From an uncultured Sulfolobales archaeon (GTDB taxonomy: Archaea > Thermoproteota > Thermoprotei_A > Sulfolobales > NBVN01), in contig CALIKV010000006.1 in assembly GCA_938017505.1 (NCBI GenBank), positions 114,927 to 178,926 of the forward strand: a DNA stretch of 64,000 nt, given 5' to 3'. The translations under genes were made by a program, and so were the position numbers. The notes beneath the pieces were generated by a model, which was given only the letters and a program-made list of their open reading frames with translations, did not search any database and had not been told where the DNA came from. Each line of letters starts with the position of its first letter. Position 1 is the first letter of the stretch. Positions 9,319-19,584 of the stretch are shown one piece after another.

Positions 9319-10431
9319 ATGACTATAGAATTAGAGGTGTGTAGTTTGCCTGAGATAAGAAGGATACAGAAATTCGGTAAATCAACATTGATGGTTTCAC
9401 TCCCGGCTGGTTGGGTAAAGTCGATGAAGATATCCTCAGGAGATAGTGTCAGCATTGATTTAATGGAGGACGGTGCCCTCAGGATAGTGCCCCTCTATAT
9501 GGCTCAGAAGAAGGAGGAGAAGATATTGCAGATAAAGGTTAGCAGAAATTCGTCCGAGACGTTACTCACGAGGAGCATAATAGCGGGTTACCTCCTAGGC
9601 GCTGACGTGGTTGTGGTGGAGGCTATGGACGGGGTGCTCTCGGAAACCCACCTGAAGACCGTTAGAGACGTGGTTAAAGACCTTTTAGGCGCTGAGATCC
9701 TTGAACACACTCCGAACAAGGTATCCGTGCAGATCCTGGTCGACCCTAGTAAATACTCCGCCATTAACATGCTCAGCAGGCTAGTTAATCGAGTTAAGTT
9801 CATGATACAACACCTCCAAATAGCGGTGATAGATAACAAACCCTATTTGCTTGACGAGATAATGGAGATAGAGAAGGAGGTTGACAGACTTCATGCCCTG
9901 GCTATAAGACAGTTCCTTCAGGCTCAGAACGACAGAACTCTGGCTAAGCATCTGGGGATTAAAGTATCATTGATACCTGAGTACAGGGGGATCGTTAAAG
10001 GCCTTGAGGAGGTCGCAGACGCCCTGAGTTCAGCCGCCCATACTCTTAAGGACCTAGGGAACATGGATCTCCTCACACTGCTCGCAAACGAATCAGGCAT
10101 GCTTAAGGAAAGCCTGGACTACTTACTTATGACTGTTGATAGAATCGACAGGACTTTCAAAACCCTGGACCTCTACATCTCTAATGAAGTACTTAACATG
10201 GTTACAGAGTACTACACATTAATCAGGAAGTATGACGAGTTACTGTTCAGAAAGCTTAAGGGAAGAGAAGAACATAAGGCGGAGTTTAACAAGAGGTACG
10301 TCTCTCTAAGGGAGTTCATCGATAGACTCGTAGAGGTCGGCCGGTCTATGGAGTCCGTCTCAGAAGCGATTTTCGACATCTCAGTTGAGAGGGCCGGCGT
10401 GACCCTAGACATATGTAAGGTCTTCGTTTAG
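9319..10431 (+). CDS. AbrB-like N-terminal domain fused to PhoU-type domain (phosphate uptake regulator-like)
   Basis: 'RRIQKFGKSTLMVSLPAGWVKSMKISSGDSVSI' swapped-hairpin-like start; helical PhoU-like remainder (EIMEIEKEVDRLHALAIRQFL). Confidence 0.75.
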   Translation: MTIELEVCSLPEIRRIQKFGKSTLMVSLPAGWVKSMKISSGDSVSIDLMEDGALRIVPLYMAQKKEEKILQIKVSRNSSETLLTRSIIAGYLLGADVVVVEAMDGVLSETHLKTVRDVVKDLLGAEILEHTPNKVSVQILVDPSKYSAINMLSRLVNRVKFMIQHLQIAVIDNKPYLLDEIMEIEKEVDRLHALAIRQFLQAQNDRTLAKHLGIKVSLIPEYRGIVKGLEEVADALSSAAHTLKDLGNMDLLTLLANESGMLKESLDYLLMTVDRIDRTFKTLDLYISNEVLNMVTEYYTLIRKYDELLFRKLKGREEHKAEFNKRYVSLREFIDRLVEVGRSMESVSEAIFDISVERAGVTLDICKVFV

Positions 10432-10513
10432 TCACAGTACCCGCCGCTGAGAGTCCTTAACTAGGACTTCGTTTTTAAGGAAACAACAACCTTAGTTTTA
10501 TGATCGGGGAACT

Positions 10514-11413
10514 ATGGTTAGATTCGACCTAGGTGAAGCGTCGAGAGAAGTTCTTGAGGGAGATGTTTGGTACGCTTTAGAGGCGTTCTTAACGGAACTG
10601 GAGGCGGCTGGAGCGTCAAGCAAGACCGTTCGTGCATACAGGTACGGTATTACTGATTTCCTTAGGTTCGCAGGTAGGAATTACGTTAAGGAGTTGGGTC
10701 TTGAGGACTACAACAGGTGGAGGCTGGAGAGGTTGAGGAAGGGTTTTCCCCAGGGCTCTAGAGATAAAAGGAAGGCGCAGACCACCCTCCATTACTACTC
10801 ACTTTACGTCAGGGCTTTCATTAAGTGGTTAGGATTGGCCGATAGAGTTCCTGCAGTAGCCAGACCTAGGGGAAGAAGGAACGTGGCGACGCTTAAAGAG
10901 GACGAGGTACGCAGGATGTTTGAGGCCTCAAGAGACCTGCTGGATAAGCTGATCATCGCGTTGCTCTTTGAGACAGGCCTTAGAGCGCAAGAGCTTCTCT
11001 CACTGTGTATAGAGGACATAAACCTTGAAAGCCATGAGATGGTAATCAAGCACGCTAAGTTTGGTGAGGAAAGAGTGGTTTTCTTCGGACCCTTAAGCCT
11101 GGAGGCGTTACGCCTCTACTCATCGTTGAACGGTTGGAAGAAGGGCAGGTTAATCAACCTAACCTACAGTGGACTCTACAAGAGACTTAAAACGCTAGCT
11201 GAGAGGGCCGGAGTAAGTCTTGAGAAGGTACGGCCGCATGTGTTGAGACATACATTTGCCACTGAGGCATTGAGGAGAGGCATCGACGTGGTAGCCCTGC
11301 AAAACCTCCTAGGTCATAGAGACGTCAAAACCACACAGATATACGTCCACCTCCTCAAAGAGGACGTCAAGAGATTCTATGAAAGGGCTTTCATGCAAGA
11401 GGTTCAGGTCTGA
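10514..11413 (+). CDS. xerA: Tyrosine recombinase/integrase (XerA-like)
   Basis: Catalytic motifs 'ETGLRAQELLSL', 'HVLRHTFATEALRRG', 'LLGHRDVKTTQIYVH'; N-terminal SAM-like domain. Confidence 0.85.
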   Translation: MVRFDLGEASREVLEGDVWYALEAFLTELEAAGASSKTVRAYRYGITDFLRFAGRNYVKELGLEDYNRWRLERLRKGFPQGSRDKRKAQTTLHYYSLYVRAFIKWLGLADRVPAVARPRGRRNVATLKEDEVRRMFEASRDLLDKLIIALLFETGLRAQELLSLCIEDINLESHEMVIKHAKFGEERVVFFGPLSLEALRLYSSLNGWKKGRLINLTYSGLYKRLKTLAERAGVSLEKVRPHVLRHTFATEALRRGIDVVALQNLLGHRDVKTTQIYVHLLKEDVKRFYERAFMQEVQV

Positions 11414-11625
11414 CGTGGTTCGTAAATTGTGGTAATCCTATCATCCGTTTCTTGTTTTGGTTTTGAGTTTTTCAGGACAACCTCAGAATATTCCCACACC
11501 CGTGTCTTAGGCGGCATCGACCAAAATAGTCCTCGAAATTTCATGAGAGCTGAAACAACGTTCGTCAGGGGCTGCTCGCTATGAGAAACACCATTGAGAC
11601 CTAGGTGACCTCAATGATCGATCGC

Positions 11626-12921
11626 TCACGTATTAGGCCGCTGAAAGCCTAGCATATTCAGGGCCCTCGGTAATATATCCCATCCGTGTTTAATCACTCC
11701 AAGCGATCCCTTCTCGTAACACTCACGCTCACTTAACCTTAAAACACTGTCAGGGGTTACATCGCCGCCTACAAGTAGGATGGGCACTGGATCGTCTGTA
11801 TGGGCTCTAACTGAAGGAGGTGTTGCGTGGTCAGCCGTCACAAGTAACGCGACGTCGCTTAAGTCAACGCTGCCCAGCAGCTCCTTAACGTAATATCTAT
11901 CTATCTCCTCTATGGATCTGATCTTGCCCTGGAGATCGCCGTCATGGCCGGGCTCGTCAGGCCCTTTCAAGTGAACGTAGACCACGTTAACCTCGTTAAG
12001 TAACTTGAGCGTGGCCTCCAGCCTTAAGGCGTAGTCTGAATGTTTGTCCTGTGTGGGAGGAGGCACTTCCATGGCACGCATCCCGAGGAGCCTCGCTATG
12101 CCATTTTCAACAGGCATTTCGGTTATCGAGCCGAAGATCGCTCTGAACGTCTGGCTTATCGGTGTCAGTTTAGGCAATCTCGAACCAGCGTCTCTCACTA
12201 AAATCACATTAGCCTTAAGGAGTCCCTCCTTTTCCCTCCTCACATTCACAGGATGTTTATCTAATATTTCTATAGCTCTTGAAGTGAATTCATTCACTAG
12301 CTCAGCAGTCGCTTGAGCATTTAGACTCGCGCTCAGCGGCGAAGATTCTTTGACGTAGGGTGAAAAAGCCTTCTCAGCCACGGATATCAAGCCAACTCTC
12401 CTGTACGCCGGATCAGTGTTATCTACTTCATCGCTTAAGGCCAGATCCTCACTGCCCAACACAACAACGGCCCTGTGACCAATGGTGGCTTTAACCTTCA
12501 CGTAGCCTTTATGGCTGCTCAGCTGTAACCCGTCGAGGGACTTAGCAAGCTCGCAAGCCTCTTCAGTCGTCAATGACCTACTAACCCTTCTATCAATTAA
12601 CCTTCTTGTCTTAGGATCTACTGTAGCGAAGTTAGCTCTAAAAGCTACCTCATGCCCCTCAAGAAACGACATTCCAGCTCCGATAGCCTCAACAGGTCCT
12701 CTGCCCGTGTAGTACTTGTGTGGGTCGTAACCCAATATGCTCATAACTGCTGCGTCAGACTCAGGAGCTATCCCCTCACCTACCGTGTAAACCGTGCCAC
12801 ATACGCCAGCTCTTGCAAGGAGATCTAGAAACGGCTTCCTGGCTGAACTCAGCGAACTTTTGACGTCACTTAGCCTGTCGGCCATGCCGTCAAGAATTAA
12901 ATACACTAGCCTCACTCTCAA
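11626..12921 (-). CDS. apgM: 2,3-bisphosphoglycerate-independent phosphoglycerate mutase, archaeal type
   Basis: LILDGMADR; GEGIAPESDAAVMSILGYDP; HLKGPDEPGHDGD; TADHATP. Confidence 0.92.
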   Translation of the reverse strand: MRVRLVYLILDGMADRLSDVKSSLSSARKPFLDLLARAGVCGTVYTVGEGIAPESDAAVMSILGYDPHKYYTGRGPVEAIGAGMSFLEGHEVAFRANFATVDPKTRRLIDRRVSRSLTTEEACELAKSLDGLQLSSHKGYVKVKATIGHRAVVVLGSEDLALSDEVDNTDPAYRRVGLISVAEKAFSPYVKESSPLSASLNAQATAELVNEFTSRAIEILDKHPVNVRREKEGLLKANVILVRDAGSRLPKLTPISQTFRAIFGSITEMPVENGIARLLGMRAMEVPPPTQDKHSDYALRLEATLKLLNEVNVVYVHLKGPDEPGHDGDLQGKIRSIEEIDRYYVKELLGSVDLSDVALLVTADHATPPSVRAHTDDPVPILLVGGDVTPDSVLRLSERECYEKGSLGVIKHGWDILPRALNMLGFQRPNT

Positions 12922-13039
12922 TTCACCACTAATTGAATGGTCTAGAGTTTTTAATTTGGTTGGTAGATACTCTTGAGAGCGTAGACGTAGGCGTAAACTA
13001 CTTAAATTTTCAACTGGCGTACTCTCCCATTGGGTCTAG

Positions 13040-13804
13040 ATGATGAGGCCCGTTAAGGTACTTGGCCTGAACGCCTCGCCGAGAAAATACGGAAACACGT
13101 TCAAGCTACTTGACGTAGCTCTTAGGACAGCCTCTCTTCATGGGGGTGAAGTAAAACTCATACACATATATGACTACAGTATAAAGCCTTGTGAAGGTTG
13201 CTTAAGCGATGAACAACTCGCTTGCAGACCGCCGTGTCTGAACAACGACGAGAGCTGGAACCTCCTTAAAGAAATACTGAGGAGCGATGCGCTTATCATA
13301 GCGACGCCTGTGTTTTGGTACGGTCCTTCAGGGCATCTTAAAAACCTCATAGATAAGTTAACGATATTCGAAAACATGATTTTCATAAGCGGTAGGTCTT
13401 GGGTGGAGGGCAAGGTAGCTGGCTTCATAGCTGTAAGCGCTGAGGCAGGTGCTGTGACGACTATCGCATACCTAATGTCCGTTCTGAACTCCCTCGGCTA
13501 TTTCATACCTCCTTGGGCACTTGCGTATTACCAAGGAACTGGCGACGCGTTGAAGAGTAAGGAAGCTGTGATGGACTCAGCCAACATAGGCAGGATAATC
13601 GTGAAAGCCGCTGAGACGATCAAGGCAAACATGCCGGGTAAGTGGTACGAGCCTCAGATATTGAAGACGCTAGAGGAGCATGGCGTGGTCGAGAGCGTGG
13701 CTAAGGAGGCAGAGAGCCTCGAGAGGGAGGAGCGAAGCAAGAGATCTGAGTTGGTAGGTAAGATGTTGAAAACGGATCCAAGTAAATATAGATTCACGTT
13801 ATAA
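13040..13804 (+). CDS. NADPH-dependent FMN reductase / flavodoxin-family protein
   Basis: VLGLNASPRKYGNTFKLL; CEGCLSDEQLACRPPC; IATPVFWYGPSGHLKNLIDK. Confidence 0.85.
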   Translation: MMRPVKVLGLNASPRKYGNTFKLLDVALRTASLHGGEVKLIHIYDYSIKPCEGCLSDEQLACRPPCLNNDESWNLLKEILRSDALIIATPVFWYGPSGHLKNLIDKLTIFENMIFISGRSWVEGKVAGFIAVSAEAGAVTTIAYLMSVLNSLGYFIPPWALAYYQGTGDALKSKEAVMDSANIGRIIVKAAETIKANMPGKWYEPQILKTLEEHGVVESVAKEAESLEREERSKRSELVGKMLKTDPSKYRFTL

Positions 13805-13927
13805 AGGTCTTTCTGCAAGGAGCGTTCATTATTGACGATTTGACTTAGCTTTGCATATCTCACTTTGCCGCCGAACGCTTCGAAATATTTAAACCGCTGC
13901 CCGTCAATTTCTTGGTTGGCTGTCTTG

Positions 13928-15316
13928 ATGTACGACGTGGTAGTTATCGGCGGTGGTCCAGCTGGATATACCGCGGCGATAACGGCTCTCCAAAACGGCT
14001 TAAGAGTAGCTCTCGTGGAGCAGAAGTACTTAGGCGGTGAGTGTACTAACTGGGGGTGCATTCCTTCTAAGGCGTTGATCGAGTTAGGCAGCGCAGTAGG
14101 CGTTGCGAGGGCCTTAAGCAGGCACGGCATCACGCTTAAGGTAGAAAGCATTGACAGAAGCAAGACTTTGAGACACATTTCTAGAGCTGTTACTAAGGCT
14201 AGGGAGGGTGTTAAGTACTTACTTAGCGAGGTTGACGTTATTCAGGGTTTCGGAAGGCTTAAGAACACTCACTTAGTGAAGATCAACGGCTCAGAGAGTA
14301 AGGAAGTTGAAGCGAGGAATATAGTCATAGCGACGGGGACAGAGCCTAAGACTGTGCCGACCTTCAGTTTCGACGGTGTGAAAATAATTCACAACAGGCA
14401 CTTCTTCGAGTTAGAGTCCCTGCCTAACTCGATAGCTATAATAGGAGCTGGAGCGATAGGATGTGAGATCTCAGGAGCTCTAGCCAACTTAGATGTAGAA
14501 GTACACTTAATCGAAATAATGGATAAGATACTTCCTGAAGTCGACAAGGACGTAAGCGATGTAGTTGCTAAGTACCTAGCCAGATCCGGTGTTAAGATAT
14601 ACACGTCCTCTAGCGCTCAGTTTAAGGAGTACTCGGGTGACGATGTTTTGATAAGGATATCCGGCAAGGGAGGGACCGCCGAGATACGAGTTGAGAAGGT
14701 GCTCATAGCGGCGGGTAGAAGCTACAACACCAAGGACATAGGGCTAAGCGAGGTAGGCGTTGAAACGGATGAGAGGGGCGTGGTTATAGTTAACGATTTA
14801 ATGAGAACAACAATCCCCAACATATACGCTGCCGGAGATATCACAGGACCTCCTCTACTAGCGCATAAAGCGTTTAGGGAGGGCGTAATAGCTGCCGAGG
14901 CTATCGCAGGCGTTAAGGAAGTCCTCCCGAGAGGGCCTGTGCCCATGGTGATATACACACATCCTGAAGTAGGTTTTGTAGGGTTTAGTGAGTCGCAAGC
15001 AACTAGGATCGGCGTTAAGCATAGGGTTGTGAAATTTCCTTACGTGGCGTTAGGGAAGGACTCAACAACCATCAGGTCAACGCCTGACGGCTTTGTTAAA
15101 CTCATCCTAGAGGAGGAATCGGGTAAGATTATGGGAGCCGCAATAGTCGGTAACGGCGCTGCCGACGTGATACATCTGTTCACCCTAGCGATGAGTCAAC
15201 GTATGGAGCTACGTGACTTAAGAAAAGCCATCATGACACATCCAACATACTCGGAGCTCTTCAGCGAGATAGTCTCAAGCGCGTTAGGGAGGCCTCTCCA
15301 CGCTCCTAAGTCGTGA
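13928..15316 (+). CDS. lpdA: Dihydrolipoamide dehydrogenase-like FAD/NAD oxidoreductase
   Basis: YDVVVIGGGPAGYTAAI; GGECTNWGCIPSKALIE redox motif; listed ORF start 13865 likely extended, ATG 13928 preferred. Confidence 0.9.
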   Translation: MYDVVVIGGGPAGYTAAITALQNGLRVALVEQKYLGGECTNWGCIPSKALIELGSAVGVARALSRHGITLKVESIDRSKTLRHISRAVTKAREGVKYLLSEVDVIQGFGRLKNTHLVKINGSESKEVEARNIVIATGTEPKTVPTFSFDGVKIIHNRHFFELESLPNSIAIIGAGAIGCEISGALANLDVEVHLIEIMDKILPEVDKDVSDVVAKYLARSGVKIYTSSSAQFKEYSGDDVLIRISGKGGTAEIRVEKVLIAAGRSYNTKDIGLSEVGVETDERGVVIVNDLMRTTIPNIYAAGDITGPPLLAHKAFREGVIAAEAIAGVKEVLPRGPVPMVIYTHPEVGFVGFSESQATRIGVKHRVVKFPYVALGKDSTTIRSTPDGFVKLILEEESGKIMGAAIVGNGAADVIHLFTLAMSQRMELRDLRKAIMTHPTYSELFSEIVSSALGRPLHAPKS

Positions 15317-16403
15317 ATAAAGGTAGTTTGTTCAGGACCTCGCAACCGCTCTTCTTAACTAAGACTAGGTTCTCCAGCCTCACACCGAATTTACCAGGCA
15401 CGTAAACGCCAGGCTCGACTGTGATTATCATTCCATTAACTAACACGTCGTCCACTCCCTGCGCTAATCTAGGTCTCTCATGGATTTCCAACCCCACGCC
15501 ATGACCTAGCGTGTGGATAAAGTGCTGCTCTAGACCGTGTTTCCTCAGGACGCTTCTCGCTAGGGAGTCAGGCTCACTTGCCTTAACACCATCGCTAATC
15601 AGATCGACTGCTCCTGTAAGAGCTTCGCCAACCGCCTCTATAACTCTTGACGCTCCGTCATCGAGATTGCCCGTGAGTACTGTTCTGGTGGTATCGGAGC
15701 AGTACCCTCTATACTTAGCGCCGAAGTCTAGCACCACGACGTCATTGCCTATTACCCTCTCAGTAGGGTATGCGTGTGGATACGCAGAGTTAGGACCTGA
15801 TGCAACTATAGTCTCGAAGGCTATTGACTCAGCCCCACCAAGTCTCATAAGGCTATCTAGCTTCGCGGCGACTTGCATCTCGGTTAAACCGGTAATTCCT
15901 TCGGAGAGTAGCCTACCGAAGCTGCTCTCAGCTATGCTCAACGCGCTCTTTACGAGTTCAATCTCTCCAGGCTCCTTAACGGATCTCTGAGCAGCTATTA
16001 ACGCCCCTATATCCTCCACCTCAACGTGGTTCCTTAGTCTCCCGCCTAGTTCCTGAGAGAGCTGTGTTGAGTAGCTTAGATCAAACCCGACTTTAGTATG
16101 ACCGGAGTCTATAAGGTACTTGGCAAGCCAGTCGGAGAGCCTGCCTTTAAGCAGCTTAGGAATACCAGGCAACTCGTACGTTGAGTACGGCAGGACCTCA
16201 GCGGATCCCCCGACTAGGTCGGAAACCCTCCAGAAATCAAGCGCTGGTGTTAACACTTTCAGGTCCCCGCCGTCTTCGTAAAGAATGAAATTACCGCTTG
16301 CCCTAGGGATGCCTAGATAGTAGAACACATTCCACTCGTAAGTTACTAGAACCGCATCTAGACCGCGGTCCTCAAGCACTCTCTTAAGCTTACTCAACCT
16401 CAC
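15306..16403 (-). CDS. pepQ: Xaa-Pro aminopeptidase/dipeptidase (M24 family)
   Basis: VVLDFGAKYRGYCSDTTRTV; HTLGHGVGLEIHERP; ITVEPGVYVPGKFGVRLENL. Confidence 0.92.
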   Translation of the reverse strand: MRLSKLKRVLEDRGLDAVLVTYEWNVFYYLGIPRASGNFILYEDGGDLKVLTPALDFWRVSDLVGGSAEVLPYSTYELPGIPKLLKGRLSDWLAKYLIDSGHTKVGFDLSYSTQLSQELGGRLRNHVEVEDIGALIAAQRSVKEPGEIELVKSALSIAESSFGRLLSEGITGLTEMQVAAKLDSLMRLGGAESIAFETIVASGPNSAYPHAYPTERVIGNDVVVLDFGAKYRGYCSDTTRTVLTGNLDDGASRVIEAVGEALTGAVDLISDGVKASEPDSLARSVLRKHGLEQHFIHTLGHGVGLEIHERPRLAQGVDDVLVNGMIITVEPGVYVPGKFGVRLENLVLVKKSGCEVLNKLPLFTT

Positions 16404-16541
16404 GACGGCACACCCTTAGAGATAAGGGACTAGAGGTTTAAATCGGCGGCTCAATCGTTTGTGCGTAACTATAAAAACAATTTATTGTTAGGAATCAAAA
16501 ATTTTTAAGGCCAGAAAACCTATTATTGGGGTGGTGGTTAT

Positions 16542-17870
16542 TTGGTGAGAAGAACCAGAGTGATCATCGTTGGGGCTGGGGGTAGGGATTTCCATAACTT
16601 TAACGTGCTCTACAGGGATAACCCAGACTACGAGGTCGTCGCGTTCACGGCAGCTCAGATACCAGGTGTTGAGAGGAGGAGGTACCCGGCTGAGTTAGCT
16701 GGGTCGCTATACCCTGATGGAATACCTATAGTGCCTGAGAGTAAGTTGGGAGATATGATTAAGGAGTTTCACGTGGACGAGGTCGTCCTCTCGTACAGTG
16801 ACTTGAGGTACGATGACTTGGGGAGGATAGCCTCCATAGCTTTGTCGAGCGGCGCCAGCTTCAGACTGCTCTCACCTAGGGAGACTATGCTACGCTCCCA
16901 CAGGCCCGTGATAGCCGTCACCGCCGTGAGGACTGGCGCAGGTAAGTCAACGGTTTCAAGAGCTATTGTGAAAGAGCTTTTCAGCCGAGGTATTAAACCG
17001 ATTCCAGTGCGTCACCCAATGGCTTACGGGGACCTGAGGGAGATGGCAGTGCAGGTCTTCAAGACTTACGAGGACCTTGATAGGTGGAAGGTCACTGTAG
17101 AGGAGAGGGAGGAGTACGAGCAGTACCTAAGACTCGGTCTCCCAGTGCTGGCTGGGGTTGATTACGGTAAGGTACTTACAGTCGCTGAGGGGATGGGCGA
17201 TGTCATCCTGTGGGATGGGGGGAATAACGACTTCCCGTTCTACGTGTTTGACTACATGGTGACAGTGGCAGATGCCATGAGACCAGGCCATGAAATCGGA
17301 TCGTACCCTGGTGAGGTAAATGTCAGGATGGCTAACGCTGTAGTAGTGAATAAAGTCAGTCAAGCAGGTGAGGAATCCGTTAAGAAAGTGGTCCTAAATG
17401 TTAGGAGGGTTAACCCGAATGCTAAGGTGTCCCTAGCTGATATGGAAGTCACGGTCTCAAACCTGAGTTTAGTTGAAGGCAGGAGGGTTTTAGTGATCGA
17501 GGACTCACCTACTGTGACTCACGGTGGTGTGTCTTACGGTGCCGGGTACGTAGCGGCTAAGAAGTACGGGGCGTCAGAGGTGATTGACCCGAGGCCCTAT
17601 GCTGTAGGGGTTCTCAGGAAGCTTTACGAGGAGTATCCTCATATGAAGGAGGTACTGCCCTCAACAGGCTATACACCGGAACAGTTAAGGGATTTAGAGG
17701 AGACTATAAAGAGGACTCCGGCTGACGCTGTGGTCTTAGGAACTCCGGCTGACATAACGTTGTTATTAAATATAGACAAGCCCGTTGTTAAGGCTACGTG
17801 GGAGCTTAAGATCGTCGAAGGACCAACGATAAGGGAGCTGGTTGACGAGTTCCTAGAGGGTAAGGGCTAA
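16542..17870 (+). CDS. Cyclic 2,3-diphosphoglycerate synthetase-like GTPase/ATPase
   Basis: P-loop 'VTAVRTGAGKSTVSRAI'; 'VILWDGGNNDFPFY' and N-terminal Rossmann-like segment. Confidence 0.75.
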   Translation: MVRRTRVIIVGAGGRDFHNFNVLYRDNPDYEVVAFTAAQIPGVERRRYPAELAGSLYPDGIPIVPESKLGDMIKEFHVDEVVLSYSDLRYDDLGRIASIALSSGASFRLLSPRETMLRSHRPVIAVTAVRTGAGKSTVSRAIVKELFSRGIKPIPVRHPMAYGDLREMAVQVFKTYEDLDRWKVTVEEREEYEQYLRLGLPVLAGVDYGKVLTVAEGMGDVILWDGGNNDFPFYVFDYMVTVADAMRPGHEIGSYPGEVNVRMANAVVVNKVSQAGEESVKKVVLNVRRVNPNAKVSLADMEVTVSNLSLVEGRRVLVIEDSPTVTHGGVSYGAGYVAAKKYGASEVIDPRPYAVGVLRKLYEEYPHMKEVLPSTGYTPEQLRDLEETIKRTPADAVVLGTPADITLLLNIDKPVVKATWELKIVEGPTIRELVDEFLEGKG

Positions 17871-17876
17871 ATCAGC

Positions 17877-18824
17877 TTAACTACTGAGTCTAGAGGAACG
17901 TACCATCCTCAGTTTTTCATTAATAGATTCGATAACTGAAAGGCATTTGAGAGCGTCTTGGAGGGATGGCGCCTCAGCAGGTTTGAGACCCTCTATAGCT
18001 TTTACGAAATCCCTTAATTCAGTCTTTAATGGTTCCTCACCTGAAACCCTCTGTATGTTGGTACCGCTTCTATCTTTAATTAAGATCGTTGAGTCCGTGA
18101 ACGAAGCTTCGTAGTAAGCCTCCTCAGTAGTAATCTCGACGACCCTGACTTTAGCCGGTAACATGCCGTCGGCAATCAGGTATGCTGGAATGTCGTTCAG
18201 GAGGAGTGACGCATGTACCTCCTGAGGAACGCCGGATACCTCCTTAAACCCGACGGCGCTTAACACATCGACTTCCTGAGGCTTAACGAAGCTTAACGCC
18301 AGGTCTATATCGTGTATCATGAGGTCCAACATTATCGAATGTATCATCCTATGCGTTGGTCTGGCTGAGAACCTCTTAAAGATCAGATTCTTAGGTCCCC
18401 CCTTCATCAATTCCCTCATAGCTCTAGTCACTGGGTCGTACCTAACTATAAATCCTGGCTGAGCGATCAAGGAAGAGTCCTCAGCAATGTTAATCAACTC
18501 TTTCACCTCATCCGGTTTCGTGGAGACGGGCTTCTCTATAAATGAATGAACCCCAAAGCTCAGGGCCTCCCTAGCTACGGGGAAAAGCTTATCTAACGGA
18601 ACTGAGATAACCACGGCCTCCACGCCGAGCTGAACCAGATCTTTAACGGTCCTACCGTAGCTTTCAACATTATATGACTTGGCAACGCTGGCCGCTAGCT
18701 CTATGTTAATGTCGGCCACACCGGTCAACCTAACTAGATCCTCGTTCTCCAGCTCTTTGAGAGCCCTCACGAGGTTCTTACCCCAGGAACCAACACCTAC
18801 GACACCCACCTTAACGCCTCTCAA
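17877..18824 (-). CDS. Gfo/Idh/MocA-family oxidoreductase
   Basis: VGVVGVGSWGKNLVRAL; 'FIEKPVSTKPDEV' motif. Confidence 0.88.
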   Translation of the reverse strand: MRGVKVGVVGVGSWGKNLVRALKELENEDLVRLTGVADINIELAASVAKSYNVESYGRTVKDLVQLGVEAVVISVPLDKLFPVAREALSFGVHSFIEKPVSTKPDEVKELINIAEDSSLIAQPGFIVRYDPVTRAMRELMKGGPKNLIFKRFSARPTHRMIHSIMLDLMIHDIDLALSFVKPQEVDVLSAVGFKEVSGVPQEVHASLLLNDIPAYLIADGMLPAKVRVVEITTEEAYYEASFTDSTILIKDRSGTNIQRVSGEEPLKTELRDFVKAIEGLKPAEAPSLQDALKCLSVIESINEKLRMVRSSRLSS

Positions 18825-18834
18825 CGCGCAACAC

Positions 18835-19584
18835 CTACTTAACCCTACGTAGTAGCTCCGTATAGTTATTATATACCTCCTGAAGGACGTCCCCCGGTTT
18901 AACGCCTTTAATCGTAGCTACTTCACTCACTAGGCTAGGGATTAAGTCAGGACCTAGCCGGAGACCTCTATACTCGTAAGGTCCGTCAGACTCTGTTAGC
19001 AGTAGCTCCAGAGGGGCTTGCCTCACTACCTCCCTAGCCTTGGCCTGTCTTAAGAGAGCTGCATTAACGCCTATGTAGTACCCTAGGTCTTCAACGCGTT
19101 TAATGAGATCCGTGGGACCCGTATACCAGTGAATGACGGCAACCCCCACGGATGATCTGTCAACCAGGCTCAGGACCTCCTTCCACGCCCCCGCCGCGTG
19201 AAGCAATAATCCCTTACCCCTACTCTCCACCTCCTTAAGAATATTTACGAAGACCTCCACCTGGGTTCTGAAGGTCTCAGGCACAAACCTCTTGTCCAGA
19301 CCTACCTCACCAACAAACCTCACCCTATCAATCAGCTTAATGACCTCTGAGAATTCCTCTGAGGAGATCTTACCAACCACCCATGGATGAACTCCAACAG
19401 CTGCCTGGACGTTCTGACATCTCTCCATTAAGGAGATGTTCGTTAACGAGGACTTAAGGTCCTCAGAAACCGTGATCAACTCGAGATCACGCCTGCCACA
19501 GTACCTCAACAAGTCCTCACTAGTATAATCGTTCAGATGAATGTGTGAATCAACATACTTCATCGACGCTGACCTCGCCATCAT
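18835..19584 (-). CDS. TatD-family hydrolase/nuclease
   Basis: YVDSHIHLND; VGEVGLDKRF; VIHWYTG; LTESDGP. Confidence 0.88.
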   Translation of the reverse strand: MMARSASMKYVDSHIHLNDYTSEDLLRYCGRRDLELITVSEDLKSSLTNISLMERCQNVQAAVGVHPWVVGKISSEEFSEVIKLIDRVRFVGEVGLDKRFVPETFRTQVEVFVNILKEVESRGKGLLLHAAGAWKEVLSLVDRSSVGVAVIHWYTGPTDLIKRVEDLGYYIGVNAALLRQAKAREVVRQAPLELLLTESDGPYEYRGLRLGPDLIPSLVSEVATIKGVKPGDVLQEVYNNYTELLRRVK

